Positions 33,899-40,172 of a stretch of 64,000 bases of DNA are shown piece after piece (the first letter of the stretch is position 1; each line of letters starts with the position of its first letter). Both the position numbers and the translations under genes were made by a program. This stretch comes from Leifsonia xyli (GTDB taxonomy: Bacteria; Actinomycetota; Actinomycetes; Actinomycetales; Microbacteriaceae): the NCBI GenBank assembly GCA_003243275.1, contig QFQR01000006.1, positions 62,001-126,000 on the forward strand. The letters run 5' to 3'. Below the pieces are notes generated by a model. It searched no databases. It had not been told where the DNA came from and saw only the letters and a list, made by a program, of their open reading frames with translations.

Positions 33899-33940
33899 AA
33901 AAGCCCCCGCGCCGGAGTGAGTCCGGGCGGGGGCTTTGTC
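33899..33940. terminator. Bidirectional intrinsic terminator
   Basis: AAAGCCCCCGC and GCGGGGGCTTT form an 11-bp perfect stem around a 16-nt loop that itself contains CCGG...CCGG. A T-rich stretch (TTTGTCTTG) follows on the plus side and an A-run on the other. It closes the plus-strand gene and the long minus-strand operon that meets it. Confidence 0.88.
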
Positions 33941-33977
33941 TTGCGTGGGGTTAGCCGAGGGCGGGGTCGGGCGGGAG

Positions 33978-34274
33978 CTAGGCGAGGAAGTCGGGTGGCG
34001 AGACGAGCTCGCCGGAGGGGGCGAGGTAGACGGCACGCCAGGCCCACGCGTCGGGGTTAGCGGGAGCCCCCTGGAGCTCGACGATGGCGCCGGTCGTCTT
34101 GTCGACCGCGGGGACCGTGCCGCCGATCGCGTAGACGAGCGGCTCGCCGTCGTCGTCGGCGCCGTGGCCGGTGGCGGGTATCCAGTGGGTGCCGGTGTCG
34201 CTGCCATGGCGCCCGACGGTGAGGTCGGGGAGTGCTGCCGCGAGGAGCTCACGCGCGACGGCGAAGGTGACCAT
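33978..34274 (-). CDS. Small protein with YrhB/Imm35-like pattern
   Basis: A 98-aa protein. The segment TGTHWIPATGHGADDDGE then PLVYAIGGTVPAVDKTTGAI resembles the YrhB/immunity-35 pattern in which a bounded beta-domain ends with a VDK-TG motif; this is a weak, by-eye match. It is the last gene of the element's minus-strand operon, 9 bp after the previous stop, a slot that in satellites often holds accessory genes. Confidence 0.55.
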   Translation of the reverse strand: MVTFAVARELLAAALPDLTVGRHGSDTGTHWIPATGHGADDDGEPLVYAIGGTVPAVDKTTGAIVELQGAPANPDAWAWRAVYLAPSGELVSPPDFLA

Positions 34275-34283
34275 GCCGTGACC

Positions 34284-34574
34284 CTAGCGGAGCGCGAGCT
34301 CCAGCGAGGGAGGGGGGCTGCCTCGGAGCCGATCCTCAAGCTCGGCGCGGGTGAGGCCGAATGCGCCGCGGAGGGCCGTGTAAACGCGCGGAGCGACGAT
34401 GCGGGACGGGCCGATCTCGGGGTGGGCGCGGGCGTACTCGGAGGCGGCGAGGATGGCGCCGTCGAGGTCGAGGGACGACCCGACGAGCACGTCGGGCCAG
34501 GGCTCGCCGTCGAGGCCGCGGAGGGACACCGCGCGGGCCGCGGACGGGACGGCGGCGGGACGGGGGCGCTTCAT
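34284..34574 (-). CDS. Hypothetical protein of the element
   Basis: A 96-aa protein with a Pro/Arg-rich start and a helical C-terminal half (SRIVAPRVYTALRGAFGL then TRAELEDRLRGS). I do not recognise a family. The ATG overlaps the terminase-small-like stop by 4 nt (ATGA), which supports real translation. Confidence 0.6.
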   Translation of the reverse strand: MKRPRPAAVPSAARAVSLRGLDGEPWPDVLVGSSLDLDGAILAASEYARAHPEIGPSRIVAPRVYTALRGAFGLTRAELEDRLRGSPPPSLELALR

Positions 34575-34927
34575 CGTCCGAGCCCCCGGTCGCGGCGCGA
34601 GGCGAGCGCACGGGACGCCTTGGCTTTCGAGCGGACTGCCGCGGTCGGCGAGAGGCGGGCGAGGATCGCGGCTACCGCCGTGCGCGCGAGGCGGGCCTCG
34701 ACGCCCGCTGGGTGCGCGACTACCTGCCCGGTGCTGCCGGTGGCGATGCCGCCCGCGGCGCGGGAGGTCGCCTCCAGGAGCTCGGCGGTGGTGACTAGCT
34801 CGGCGGCCTGTTCGAGGGCGTGGACGTCGGCGGCGGGCATGTCGGGGGCCTCGTCGAGAACCTCCTCGAAGAGGTCACAGGCCGAGGGGCTCCAATGCTT
34901 GGGGAGGTCGGAGGAGGGGGCGCTCAT
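34571..34927 (-). CDS. Phage terminase small subunit-like (P27 type)
   Basis: A 118-aa protein. The pattern LPKHWSPSACDLFEEV, then ADVHALEQAAELVTTAELLE, then the basic loop TGSTGQVVAHPAGVEARLA, follows the P27-like TerS layout (helical N-domain, glycine turn with GQ...HP, helix). TerS recognises packaging DNA and loads the TerL motor. No TerL is encoded in the element. ATG 34927 was chosen because this match starts there; the frame is open further upstream. A profile search is needed to confirm. Confidence 0.6.
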   Translation of the reverse strand: MSAPSSDLPKHWSPSACDLFEEVLDEAPDMPAADVHALEQAAELVTTAELLEATSRAAGGIATGSTGQVVAHPAGVEARLARTAVAAILARLSPTAAVRSKAKASRALASRRDRGLGR

Positions 34928-35130
34928 GTAGCTCCAATGGGCTAGTAGGAAAACTGGGAGGCGCGAGAAGAGGCGGCCAGGACTGCTATGCCGTTTCGGG
35001 AGGGGAGGGAGGGGGAGGGGGGAGGTGGTGGCCCAGGGTGGGGTGCGCCGGACTCGGCAACTGGCGAGGCCAGCGGGCACCGGGTGTCTTGCCACGGTGG
35101 GCGCCCGCTCCGCCGCCGTGCGTCGTGTCT

Positions 35131-35565
35131 CTAGAGGAGCTCCGCGATGGTGCGCGTGGGTGCCGGTCGCTTGCGGCGTGGGCGGTGAGATGGCGCGTAG
35201 GCGACGACCGGCTGCGGGCCTCGGGCCGGTAGCCAGGCGCCGCATTGGCACGCGCATGCCACGCTCCAGGACGAGGAACTCGACGAGCTTGTCGCTACGC
35301 GCTCCGATGCATGCGTGTCGTTGGGCGGCGCGAGCTCGCCCTTGCCATCACTCGACGGCGCGGGGGTGGCGCGTCGGGCGCGGGATGAGGGGGTGGGGGT
35401 CTCCGCCTCGACGTGAGCGCGGAGGTGGTCGAGTCGCTCATCGACCGTGAGGGCTGCCCATTCGCGGCGGGTGCGGCCTCCGAGGAGCGCGAGGGGTGCG
35501 GTGGCTTGGTCGTCCTCGGCGAAGCGGCGGAGGCGGGCGAGAGCTTTGGTGGCGTAGCTGGGCAT
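35131..35565 (-). CDS. Hypothetical protein of the element
   Basis: A 144-aa protein with an ordered N-terminal 50 residues (YATKALARLRRFAEDD, EWAALTVDERLDHLRAHVEA), a low-complexity Ser-rich middle, and a Cys pair (CACQCGAW) before a basic tail. GAGGA lies 5 nt before ATG 35565. Function unknown; position between adaptor and TerS suggests a head or packaging gene. Confidence 0.55.
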   Translation of the reverse strand: MPSYATKALARLRRFAEDDQATAPLALLGGRTRREWAALTVDERLDHLRAHVEAETPTPSSRARRATPAPSSDGKGELAPPNDTHASERVATSSSSSSSWSVACACQCGAWLPARGPQPVVAYAPSHRPRRKRPAPTRTIAELL

Positions 35566-35767
35566 AGGGTCCTCGGGGTTGGTGAAGTGGGGGTGCCCCG
35601 TCGGAGGCGAAAGGACGTAACTCCTCCGACGGGGCGGCGACGTCGCACACGTTCAGGACGACGGCGCCTGTACCGCTCGCGGTCGCAGGACAACCGGGCG
35701 GCATCCGAGAGCTCATGTCGCCGAGCCTCGGCGATGAGGCTGGCGTCTCTCGGGGATGGGTTCGCGC

Positions 35768-36151
35768 CTACTCGTATGCGGAGGGGGTGCGGGGTGAGGC
35801 GGCGAGGCGGGAGGTGCCGCGGGCCGCTCGGCGTAGCTGTTGGACCTCGCGGGCGGTGAGGTAGACGCCCGAGGTATCCGTGAGCGAAACCGAGCCCTCG
35901 CCCTGGGCCTCCTGGGAGATGCCGCGGGGGTTCTCGAACTCGCGGCGCGCGGCCTTGAGGACGATGAGGGAGACGACGGCGGGCGCGTTTACACGCCACG
36001 CCTCGTCCTTGTAGGGGGCCTCGGCGAGTGCGAGGACCGTGGCGTCCTCCAGCGCGGCCTCGGCGCGGGAGCGGTCCTCCGCGTCTAGCGCACTGGGCGG
36101 GATCCCGAGTCGCGCCGCCAGGGCGGCCACGGGCGGGGGAAGTGCGCTCAC
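35768..36151 (-). CDS. Head-to-tail adaptor-like protein
   Basis: A 127-aa protein similar in layout to gp6/gp15/Gp19-type head-completion proteins: helical N-terminus (AALAARLGIPPSALDAED), a central helix (NAPAVVSLIVLKAARREFEN), then PRGISQEAQGEGSVSLTDTS followed by GVYLTAREVQQLRRAA, the classic connector ending. These proteins sit below the portal and join the capsid to the tail. GTG 36151 is coupled to the upstream 24-aa gene by a 4-nt overlap. Confidence 0.65.
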   Translation of the reverse strand: MSALPPPVAALAARLGIPPSALDAEDRSRAEAALEDATVLALAEAPYKDEAWRVNAPAVVSLIVLKAARREFENPRGISQEAQGEGSVSLTDTSGVYLTAREVQQLRRAARGTSRLAASPRTPSAYE

Positions 36152-36222
36152 TTGCCGCCCCTCGGGACGGGGCCGTTGCCCGTGCGGGGGTCCCACGGGC
36201 GCGGGCGGCGCTTGCCGCTCAC
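36148..36222 (-). CDS. 24-residue microprotein in the structural operon
   Basis: GTG 36222 to TGA 36148 gives a 24-aa basic, Pro/Gly-rich peptide (RPRPWDPRTGNGPVPRGG core). Both ends overlap neighbouring genes by exactly 4 nt (GTGA), the same coupling used elsewhere in the operon, so translation is likely. It is too short for ordinary ORF calling. Function unknown. Confidence 0.55.
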   Translation of the reverse strand: MSGKRRPRPWDPRTGNGPVPRGGK

Positions 36223-36404
36223 TGTCCGGCCCTCGCGCGTGCGCGGGCGGATCGCTGGAGGAGGCGGAGGATTCCCCGCTCAGTGTTGCCGGGGGCCGCC
36301 CCGTCGCCGGGCTGGGGGCGCGTGTTGCGGAGGCGGGCCTCCTCGGCGCGGTCCTGGCGGGCTCGGGTGGCGTTGATCGTCGTGACGTGTCGATGCTGGC
36401 GCAT
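36219..36404 (-). CDS. Small basic protein of the structural operon
   Basis: A 61-aa Arg-rich protein (TRARQDRAEEARLRNTR ... ARARARAG). A perfect GGAGG lies 6 nt before ATG 36404, inside the end of the preceding gene, and the stop overlaps the 24-aa gene. High charge suits nucleic-acid binding or scaffolding inside a small capsid; this is a guess. Confidence 0.6.
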   Translation of the reverse strand: MRQHRHVTTINATRARQDRAEEARLRNTRPQPGDGAAPGNTERGILRLLQRSARARARAGQ

Positions 36405-36407
36405 GGC

Positions 36408-36656
36408 TTACCTCCGGCTCAGGGACGGCGAGGGGATGGAGGGTTCGCCGTAGCGCTCGATGTGCTCGGCCTCGCGTTCGGCCTCGTCGGCTTCGCGGAG
36501 GTGGGTGACGCGGAGGTAGGCGTCGGGCTCGACGTCCCAGGCGGAGGCCTCGCGGAGGACCTCGTCGCGGGTCACGGGCGGGAGGCGGTCGGCGGATGCG
36601 CGGTGCGCGCGGAGCGCTGCGGCGACGGCGCGGAGTGCGGTGGCGGTGGAGGCCAT
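36408..36656 (-). CDS. Hypothetical helical protein after the coat gene
   Basis: An 82-aa protein, mainly helical and acidic in its second half (LREADEAEREAEHIERYGEP). Its start region (upstream block with CACCCCGACAGA) resembles that of the 281-aa gene. It lies in the slot that phages use for decoration or head-completion genes, but I see no family match. Confidence 0.55.
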   Translation of the reverse strand: MASTATALRAVAAALRAHRASADRLPPVTRDEVLREASAWDVEPDAYLRVTHLREADEAEREAEHIERYGEPSIPSPSLSRR

Positions 36657-36686
36657 GGTGTGGGTCCTGTCTGTCGGGGTGGGGTG

Positions 36687-36717
36687 CCGGGGCGCCTCGA
36701 TTGAGGAGACGCCCCGG
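36687..36717 (-). terminator. Hairpin after the coat gene
   Basis: CCGGGGCG (36687-36694) pairs with CGCCCCGG (36710-36717) and CCTC with GAGG around a GATT loop, with a 3-nt bulge. It lies between the coat stop and the next small gene, so it may partly terminate or stabilise the abundant coat mRNA. Confidence 0.5.
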
Positions 36718-36802
36718 CGAGGTGCGGCGGGTGCCGCGGGGCCGGTGCCGACGGAAAGGCCACAAGTTCCTTCCGGAGGCAACCGGGGTCTTACGGGATC
36801 GG

Positions 36803-37693
36803 CTAGGCCGAGGTGTCGACGCGGATGGCGCCGCCGTGCTCGACGAGGTCGGTAGCGCCGGTCGCCGGGTCGAGGACCGGGAGCGGGAGCGAGCGGACGC
36901 CGCGGAGCACGTTGACGAGGGACTCCTCGACGCCACGCTCGGTCGAGAAGGCGCGGACGAGGCGGGCGGCGAAGCTGCCGTTCTCGGACTCGGCCTTGAC
37001 CGATGCCGCGAACGGGGCGTCGGGTGCCTCGGGAGCGCGGAGCGCGAGGGCGAAGGCGTTCTTCACGTAGAAGATCGCCTCGTCCGCGGCGAGCCGGGTG
37101 GACTCCAGGACGGTGAAGCCGCGAACGGTGCCGTTGGCGTCGAAGGTGCGCTCGGGCCCGTCGAGGAGGGCGCCATACACCCCCGCGCCGACCGCGGCGA
37201 GTAGCGGCGTCTGGGCGTTCACGCCGCGCGAGCGGAGCTCGGCACGCGCGAGCGTGAAGAGCTTCGCCGGGTTCGCGGCGTCGTAGGCGAGCGTCGTGAG
37301 CGGGGTGTCCTGCATCACGTCGGCAACGGCCTGCTCGACGTCCTCCACGAGGGAGGCGGCCTGGGGTCGGAGAACCTGCTTGCCGAAGTCCTTGAGGTTG
37401 AGCGAGAGGTCGGCCTCTGAGAGCGGCACGCGGGACGCGACGTTCTTGGTGAGGGTGACCGGGACCGTCTGCTCGACGATGCTGCCGAGTCCGATGGCGG
37501 TCGTGGTGTCGCTCGGGTCCTTGGTGGAGGCCTTGGTCGAGCCCGGGATGCGGACGTGGACCGTGAGACCGGAGCCGGGCTGGAAGCCGACCTCGACGTC
37601 GCGGCTGATCGTCGCGGCGAGGTTGAGGTCGGCCGAGGCGATGACGCTGAGGATTTCGACCGCCTGCTCGGCGGTGTAGAGAGTGTTTGCCAT
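36803..37693 (-). CDS. Major capsid protein, P22 coat-like
   Basis: A 296-aa HK97-fold coat protein of the P22/Gp5-like family. Support: TAEQAVEILSVIASADLNLA at the N-terminus, VEVGFQPGSGLTVHVRIP, the TVPVTLTKNVASRVPLSEAD strand, KQVLRPQAASLVEDVEQAV helix, and the later FTVLESTRLAADEAIFYVKN. These blocks match actinophage P22-type coats in order and spacing. It is short for the family, which fits a small capsid. GGAGAC precedes the ATG. No scaffold or protease was identified. Confidence 0.8.
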   Translation of the reverse strand: MANTLYTAEQAVEILSVIASADLNLAATISRDVEVGFQPGSGLTVHVRIPGSTKASTKDPSDTTTAIGLGSIVEQTVPVTLTKNVASRVPLSEADLSLNLKDFGKQVLRPQAASLVEDVEQAVADVMQDTPLTTLAYDAANPAKLFTLARAELRSRGVNAQTPLLAAVGAGVYGALLDGPERTFDANGTVRGFTVLESTRLAADEAIFYVKNAFALALRAPEAPDAPFAASVKAESENGSFAARLVRAFSTERGVEESLVNVLRGVRSLPLPVLDPATGATDLVEHGGAIRVDTSA

Positions 37694-37942
37694 GGTGGCT
37701 TGTCTCCAAAGGGTAGGAGGGCGCGAGGGGGTGGAGCTCGCGCGGAACGGGTTGCGGAGACGGCTACTGCCGGGCGTCGTCGCGGGCGTACCTGCCGCCG
37801 CGAGAGGGGCCTAGGTGAGGCATCGGGCCTCGGGGTGCGGTGGATGCCGCGGAGAGCTCCTAGGGCCTGCCCAGGGGTGCTCGGGGTGCGTCGGGCGATG
37901 CCGCGCCTGGCGGCGTCGCGGGGGACGCGGAGTAGGTGGAGG

Positions 37943-38788
37943 CTAGCTTCGGCGGGCGAGGTAGCTGGCGAGGTAGTCGCGCTGCGCCGCCCAGGTGGTG
38001 AGGTGGACGCGGTCGAGGACGAGCTCGCGGAGGTGGGCTCCGGCGTTGCGGACCGTGGCGACGATGCGCCGGGCGGTGCCGAGAGTCGGCGCGTCGGCGG
38101 CGAGCTCGGTTACGGCTCGGTAGAAGCGCGTGCGGCCCGCGGTCGCGGCGGCGGGCCAACGCCGGGCGACGGCGGGGCGCTGCCGCTCGAACTCGGCCCA
38201 GAGAGTCGGGAGCGGGTACCGTCCGAGGTCCCACGTCGGGAGCCAGCGGGCGAGGAGCTCGCGGAGCTCGGCGTCGGCGTCGGCGCGGGTGGCGGCCTCC
38301 CGTGCGGTGCGCTCGGCTCGATCCGGGCGGGGGCGCCGGGTGGTGCGGGCGCGCCGCGCCTCCGCCTCGGTCGCTAGGAGCGCCTCGCGGTCGACGGGGT
38401 CGAGCTCGGGGAGGGTGTCCCGGACGTGGGCGGCGAGCGTGCGGAGCCAGGGCCCGGCGAGGGCGTCGTCGGCGAGTACGTCGAGGGTCGCCCGGGCGCG
38501 GCGGTGGCGGATGCCGTCGGGGGCGTGCTCGGCGGCGAGGGTGAGCGCGTCGCGGGCGGGCGGGACGAGGTCGGCGCGGAGCTCGGCGAGCGGGACGCGG
38601 GTGAGGGTCGGCGTCGTGCGGATCACGGCGAGCGCGCCGCCCGGCGATTCGAGGGCGCGGAGATGGGTGGCGAGGGTGGGGCGGAGCGCTGCTGCGACGG
38701 CCTGGGCGGCGACGACGTCGCGGCCTCGGTAGGTGGTTGCGGAGCGGATGCCGGTGAGGGCCTCCGCCTGGGCGGGGGTGGTTGGCAT
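37943..38788 (-). CDS. Unknown protein upstream of the coat gene
   Basis: A 281-aa Ala/Arg-rich, mostly helical protein. The middle (about residues 130-190) is a charged helix resembling coiled-coil. The C-terminal third (LPTLWAEFERQRPAVARRW then AGRTRFYRAVTELAA) looks like a winged-helix DNA-binding end of phage replication proteins. Scaffold, replication initiator or portal-adaptor roles are all possible. ATG 38788 follows the CACCCCGACAGA block; a classical ribosome site is not obvious. Confidence 0.55.
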   Translation of the reverse strand: MPTTPAQAEALTGIRSATTYRGRDVVAAQAVAAALRPTLATHLRALESPGGALAVIRTTPTLTRVPLAELRADLVPPARDALTLAAEHAPDGIRHRRARATLDVLADDALAGPWLRTLAAHVRDTLPELDPVDREALLATEAEARRARTTRRPRPDRAERTAREAATRADADAELRELLARWLPTWDLGRYPLPTLWAEFERQRPAVARRWPAAATAGRTRFYRAVTELAADAPTLGTARRIVATVRNAGAHLRELVLDRVHLTTWAAQRDYLASYLARRS

Positions 38789-38831
38789 GGGGTGGGGGCT
38801 TTCTGTCGGGGTGCCCGCGAGCGGGCGGGGT

Positions 38832-38969
38832 GCCGACAGGGTGAAGAGTTGGCGCAAGGGGTGACGTTCCGCGTCATTCCCTATTCCCGCCTCTAGGAGG
38901 AGTCGCTTAAGAGCGGGAATAGAGAATGACGAGTTGCGTCACTGTGGGCGCCAACTATTCACCCTCGGC
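38832..38969. repeat. 138-bp imperfect palindrome (candidate origin or packaging site)
   Basis: Left arm 38832-38892 and right arm 38911-38969 are inverted repeats with small gaps. Matching blocks include AGTTGGCGC/GCGCCAACT, GTGACG/CGTCAC, CGTCATTC/GAATGACG and CTATTCCCGC/GCGGGAATAG, around an 18-bp centre. It lies in a 530-bp gene-free stretch (38789-39320) that also holds hairpins at 39201-39238 and 39262-39277 (GACGGC, GTA, GCCGTC). I see no gene in this stretch. The AT-rich inner blocks stand out against the GC-rich element. Confidence 0.8.
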
Positions 38970-39200
38970 GGATGAGCTCGGCGCACCCGCGCCCACCCGG
39001 CGAGGTTGGACGTGGGGTCGAATGGGGCGTCGCCCGCCCTCGCCCGCGTCGCCGGACGAGGGTGAGAGGGCGGACGACGTGTCCACTCCGACAGGAGAGC
39101 CCCGCCGCCCACGAGGGGCGGCGAGTAGACCGCGACGGACGGCGCCGAATGCGTCCGCCGCGGGGGTGTGGATGCGCCTGGAGGCGCGGAAGCGGGATGT

Positions 39201-39238
39201 CAGACCGCCGCGCCCAGGAGGCGGCAAGCGGCGGTCTG
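39201..39238. terminator. Strong hairpin in the gene-free stretch
   Basis: CAGACCGCCGC (39201-39211) and GCGGCGGTCTG (39228-39238) form an 11-bp perfect stem with a 16-nt loop. Placed 80 bp after the stop of the minus-strand zinc-finger gene (39321), it could end the integrase-side transcript. Confidence 0.55.
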
Positions 39239-39320
39239 GCACGTACCCATCTATCGAAAGGACGGCGTAGCCGTCGAGGCAACCGCGCAAGGCGGCGAGT
39301 GTGTGGGTGTTCCCGCCGGT

Positions 39321-39599
39321 CTAGGCGGAGCGCGGGAACACGCGCGGGAACGGCGGCCAGCGGAGCTCGGCGGCCTCCGCGTCGAAGCGGTCGTAGGCGG
39401 CGTCGAGCTCGGCGAGCTCGCCTCGCTCCAGGAGGCGGAGCGTCGTGTCGAGGACCTCGCGGAGGAGCGCTCGTCGTGCGTCGGCTCGGCGCTCGCGGAA
39501 TGCCCGCATGCGGCACGACTGGCGGCAGTAGACCGCCTCGGGGCGGCTCGACGTGAATCGGGCGCCGCAGGCCTCGCAGAGGTGGTCGTGGGAGCTCAT
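39321..39599 (-). CDS. Zinc-finger protein of the element (C4-type)
   Basis: A 92-aa protein. CEACGARFTSSRPEAVYC then RQSCRMRAFRERR gives four cysteines in a C-x2-C...C-x3-C arrangement, followed by helices (LLREVLDTTLRLLERGE). This motif is common in small phage and actinobacterial DNA-binding proteins. AAGGAGG lies 7 nt before ATG 39599. Regulatory or replication roles are possible. Confidence 0.68.
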   Translation of the reverse strand: MSSHDHLCEACGARFTSSRPEAVYCRQSCRMRAFRERRADARRALLREVLDTTLRLLERGELAELDAAYDRFDAEAAELRWPPFPRVFPRSA

Positions 39600-39657
39600 G
39601 GATAGCCCTCCTTAGGCGTTCGTGACACTTGTCTCCACTAGTGAAGGGGGCCAGCCG

Positions 39658-39921
39658 TTACACGGAATGGCGCCGGGCGTAGGCGGCCGTGTCGGCTGCC
39701 CGCTTGCACTCCCGGCACCGGTTGTCGAGGCCGTCCCGCGTGCTCGCCCGCCGACCGAACTCCGAGAGGGGTCGCTTGGTCTGACACGAGGAACAGACCT
39801 TGCCGGAGTCGGCCTGGCGGCGGGTGAGCTCGCGGTGGGCCTTGTGGGCCCATGCCTCGTCGTAGCCGTCTCGCTGGGCGAGCGCCAGGAGGCGGTCCAG
39901 GAATGGTGCAGTCGTCGTCAC
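39658..39921 (-). CDS. Zinc-ribbon protein of the element (endonuclease VII-like N-motif)
   Basis: An 87-aa protein: VCSSCQTKRPLSEFGRR then STRDGLDNRCRECKRA matches the zinc ribbon found at the N-terminus of recombination endonuclease VII-like proteins, but the His-Asn catalytic part is absent. It is therefore a DNA-binding ribbon rather than a nuclease. The start is GTG 39921; no ribosome site is obvious, so it is uncertain. Confidence 0.62.
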   Translation of the reverse strand: MTTTAPFLDRLLALAQRDGYDEAWAHKAHRELTRRQADSGKVCSSCQTKRPLSEFGRRASTRDGLDNRCRECKRAADTAAYARRHSV

Positions 39922-39965
39922 GGAGAGGAAGGGGGCCAGCCTCCGGCCCGCTGCCCATGGGCCGT

Positions 39966-40172
39966 TTACACGCCTCCGCCGTCCACGCGGAACGCCGCCC
40001 AGGCGCTCACGACGGCGGCGTCCTGCTCGGCGCCGAGAGGGGCGCGCGCGACGTCGGCGAGGGCCGCGTCGACGGCGTCGGAAGCGCCCGTGTCGGAGAC
40101 GAGCACTCCGCGCCTCGCGGCGGCGAGCGCGAGCTCGAACTCGGCGCGGGACATGGCGCCGGGGAGTCTCAC
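39966..40172 (-). CDS. Small protein coupled to the integrase
   Basis: A 68-aa protein (MSRAEFELALAAARRG ... DAVDAALADVARAPLG), predicted helical. GTG 40172 overlaps the integrase stop by 4 nt (GTGA). A gene in this position could be the recombination directionality factor, but no sequence family was recognised. Confidence 0.6.
   Translation of the reverse strand: MRLPGAMSRAEFELALAAARRGVLVSDTGASDAVDAALADVARAPLGAEQDAAVVSAWAAFRVDGGGV

Noticed and set aside
35438..35716. 92-aa minus-strand frame upstream of the 144-aa gene
   Set aside because: It overlaps the better-supported 35131-35565 gene by 128 bp in another frame and its second half is Pro/Arg-rich.
38926..39270. Open frames of 114 aa (+) and 111 aa (-) over the gene-free stretch
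   Set aside because: Both are low-complexity Arg/Pro/Gly reads, lack ribosome sites, and span the palindrome and hairpins; neither resembles a protein.
39658..39921. HNH or endonuclease VII nuclease
   Set aside because: Only the zinc ribbon is present; the His and Asn catalytic residues and the rest of the fold are missing.
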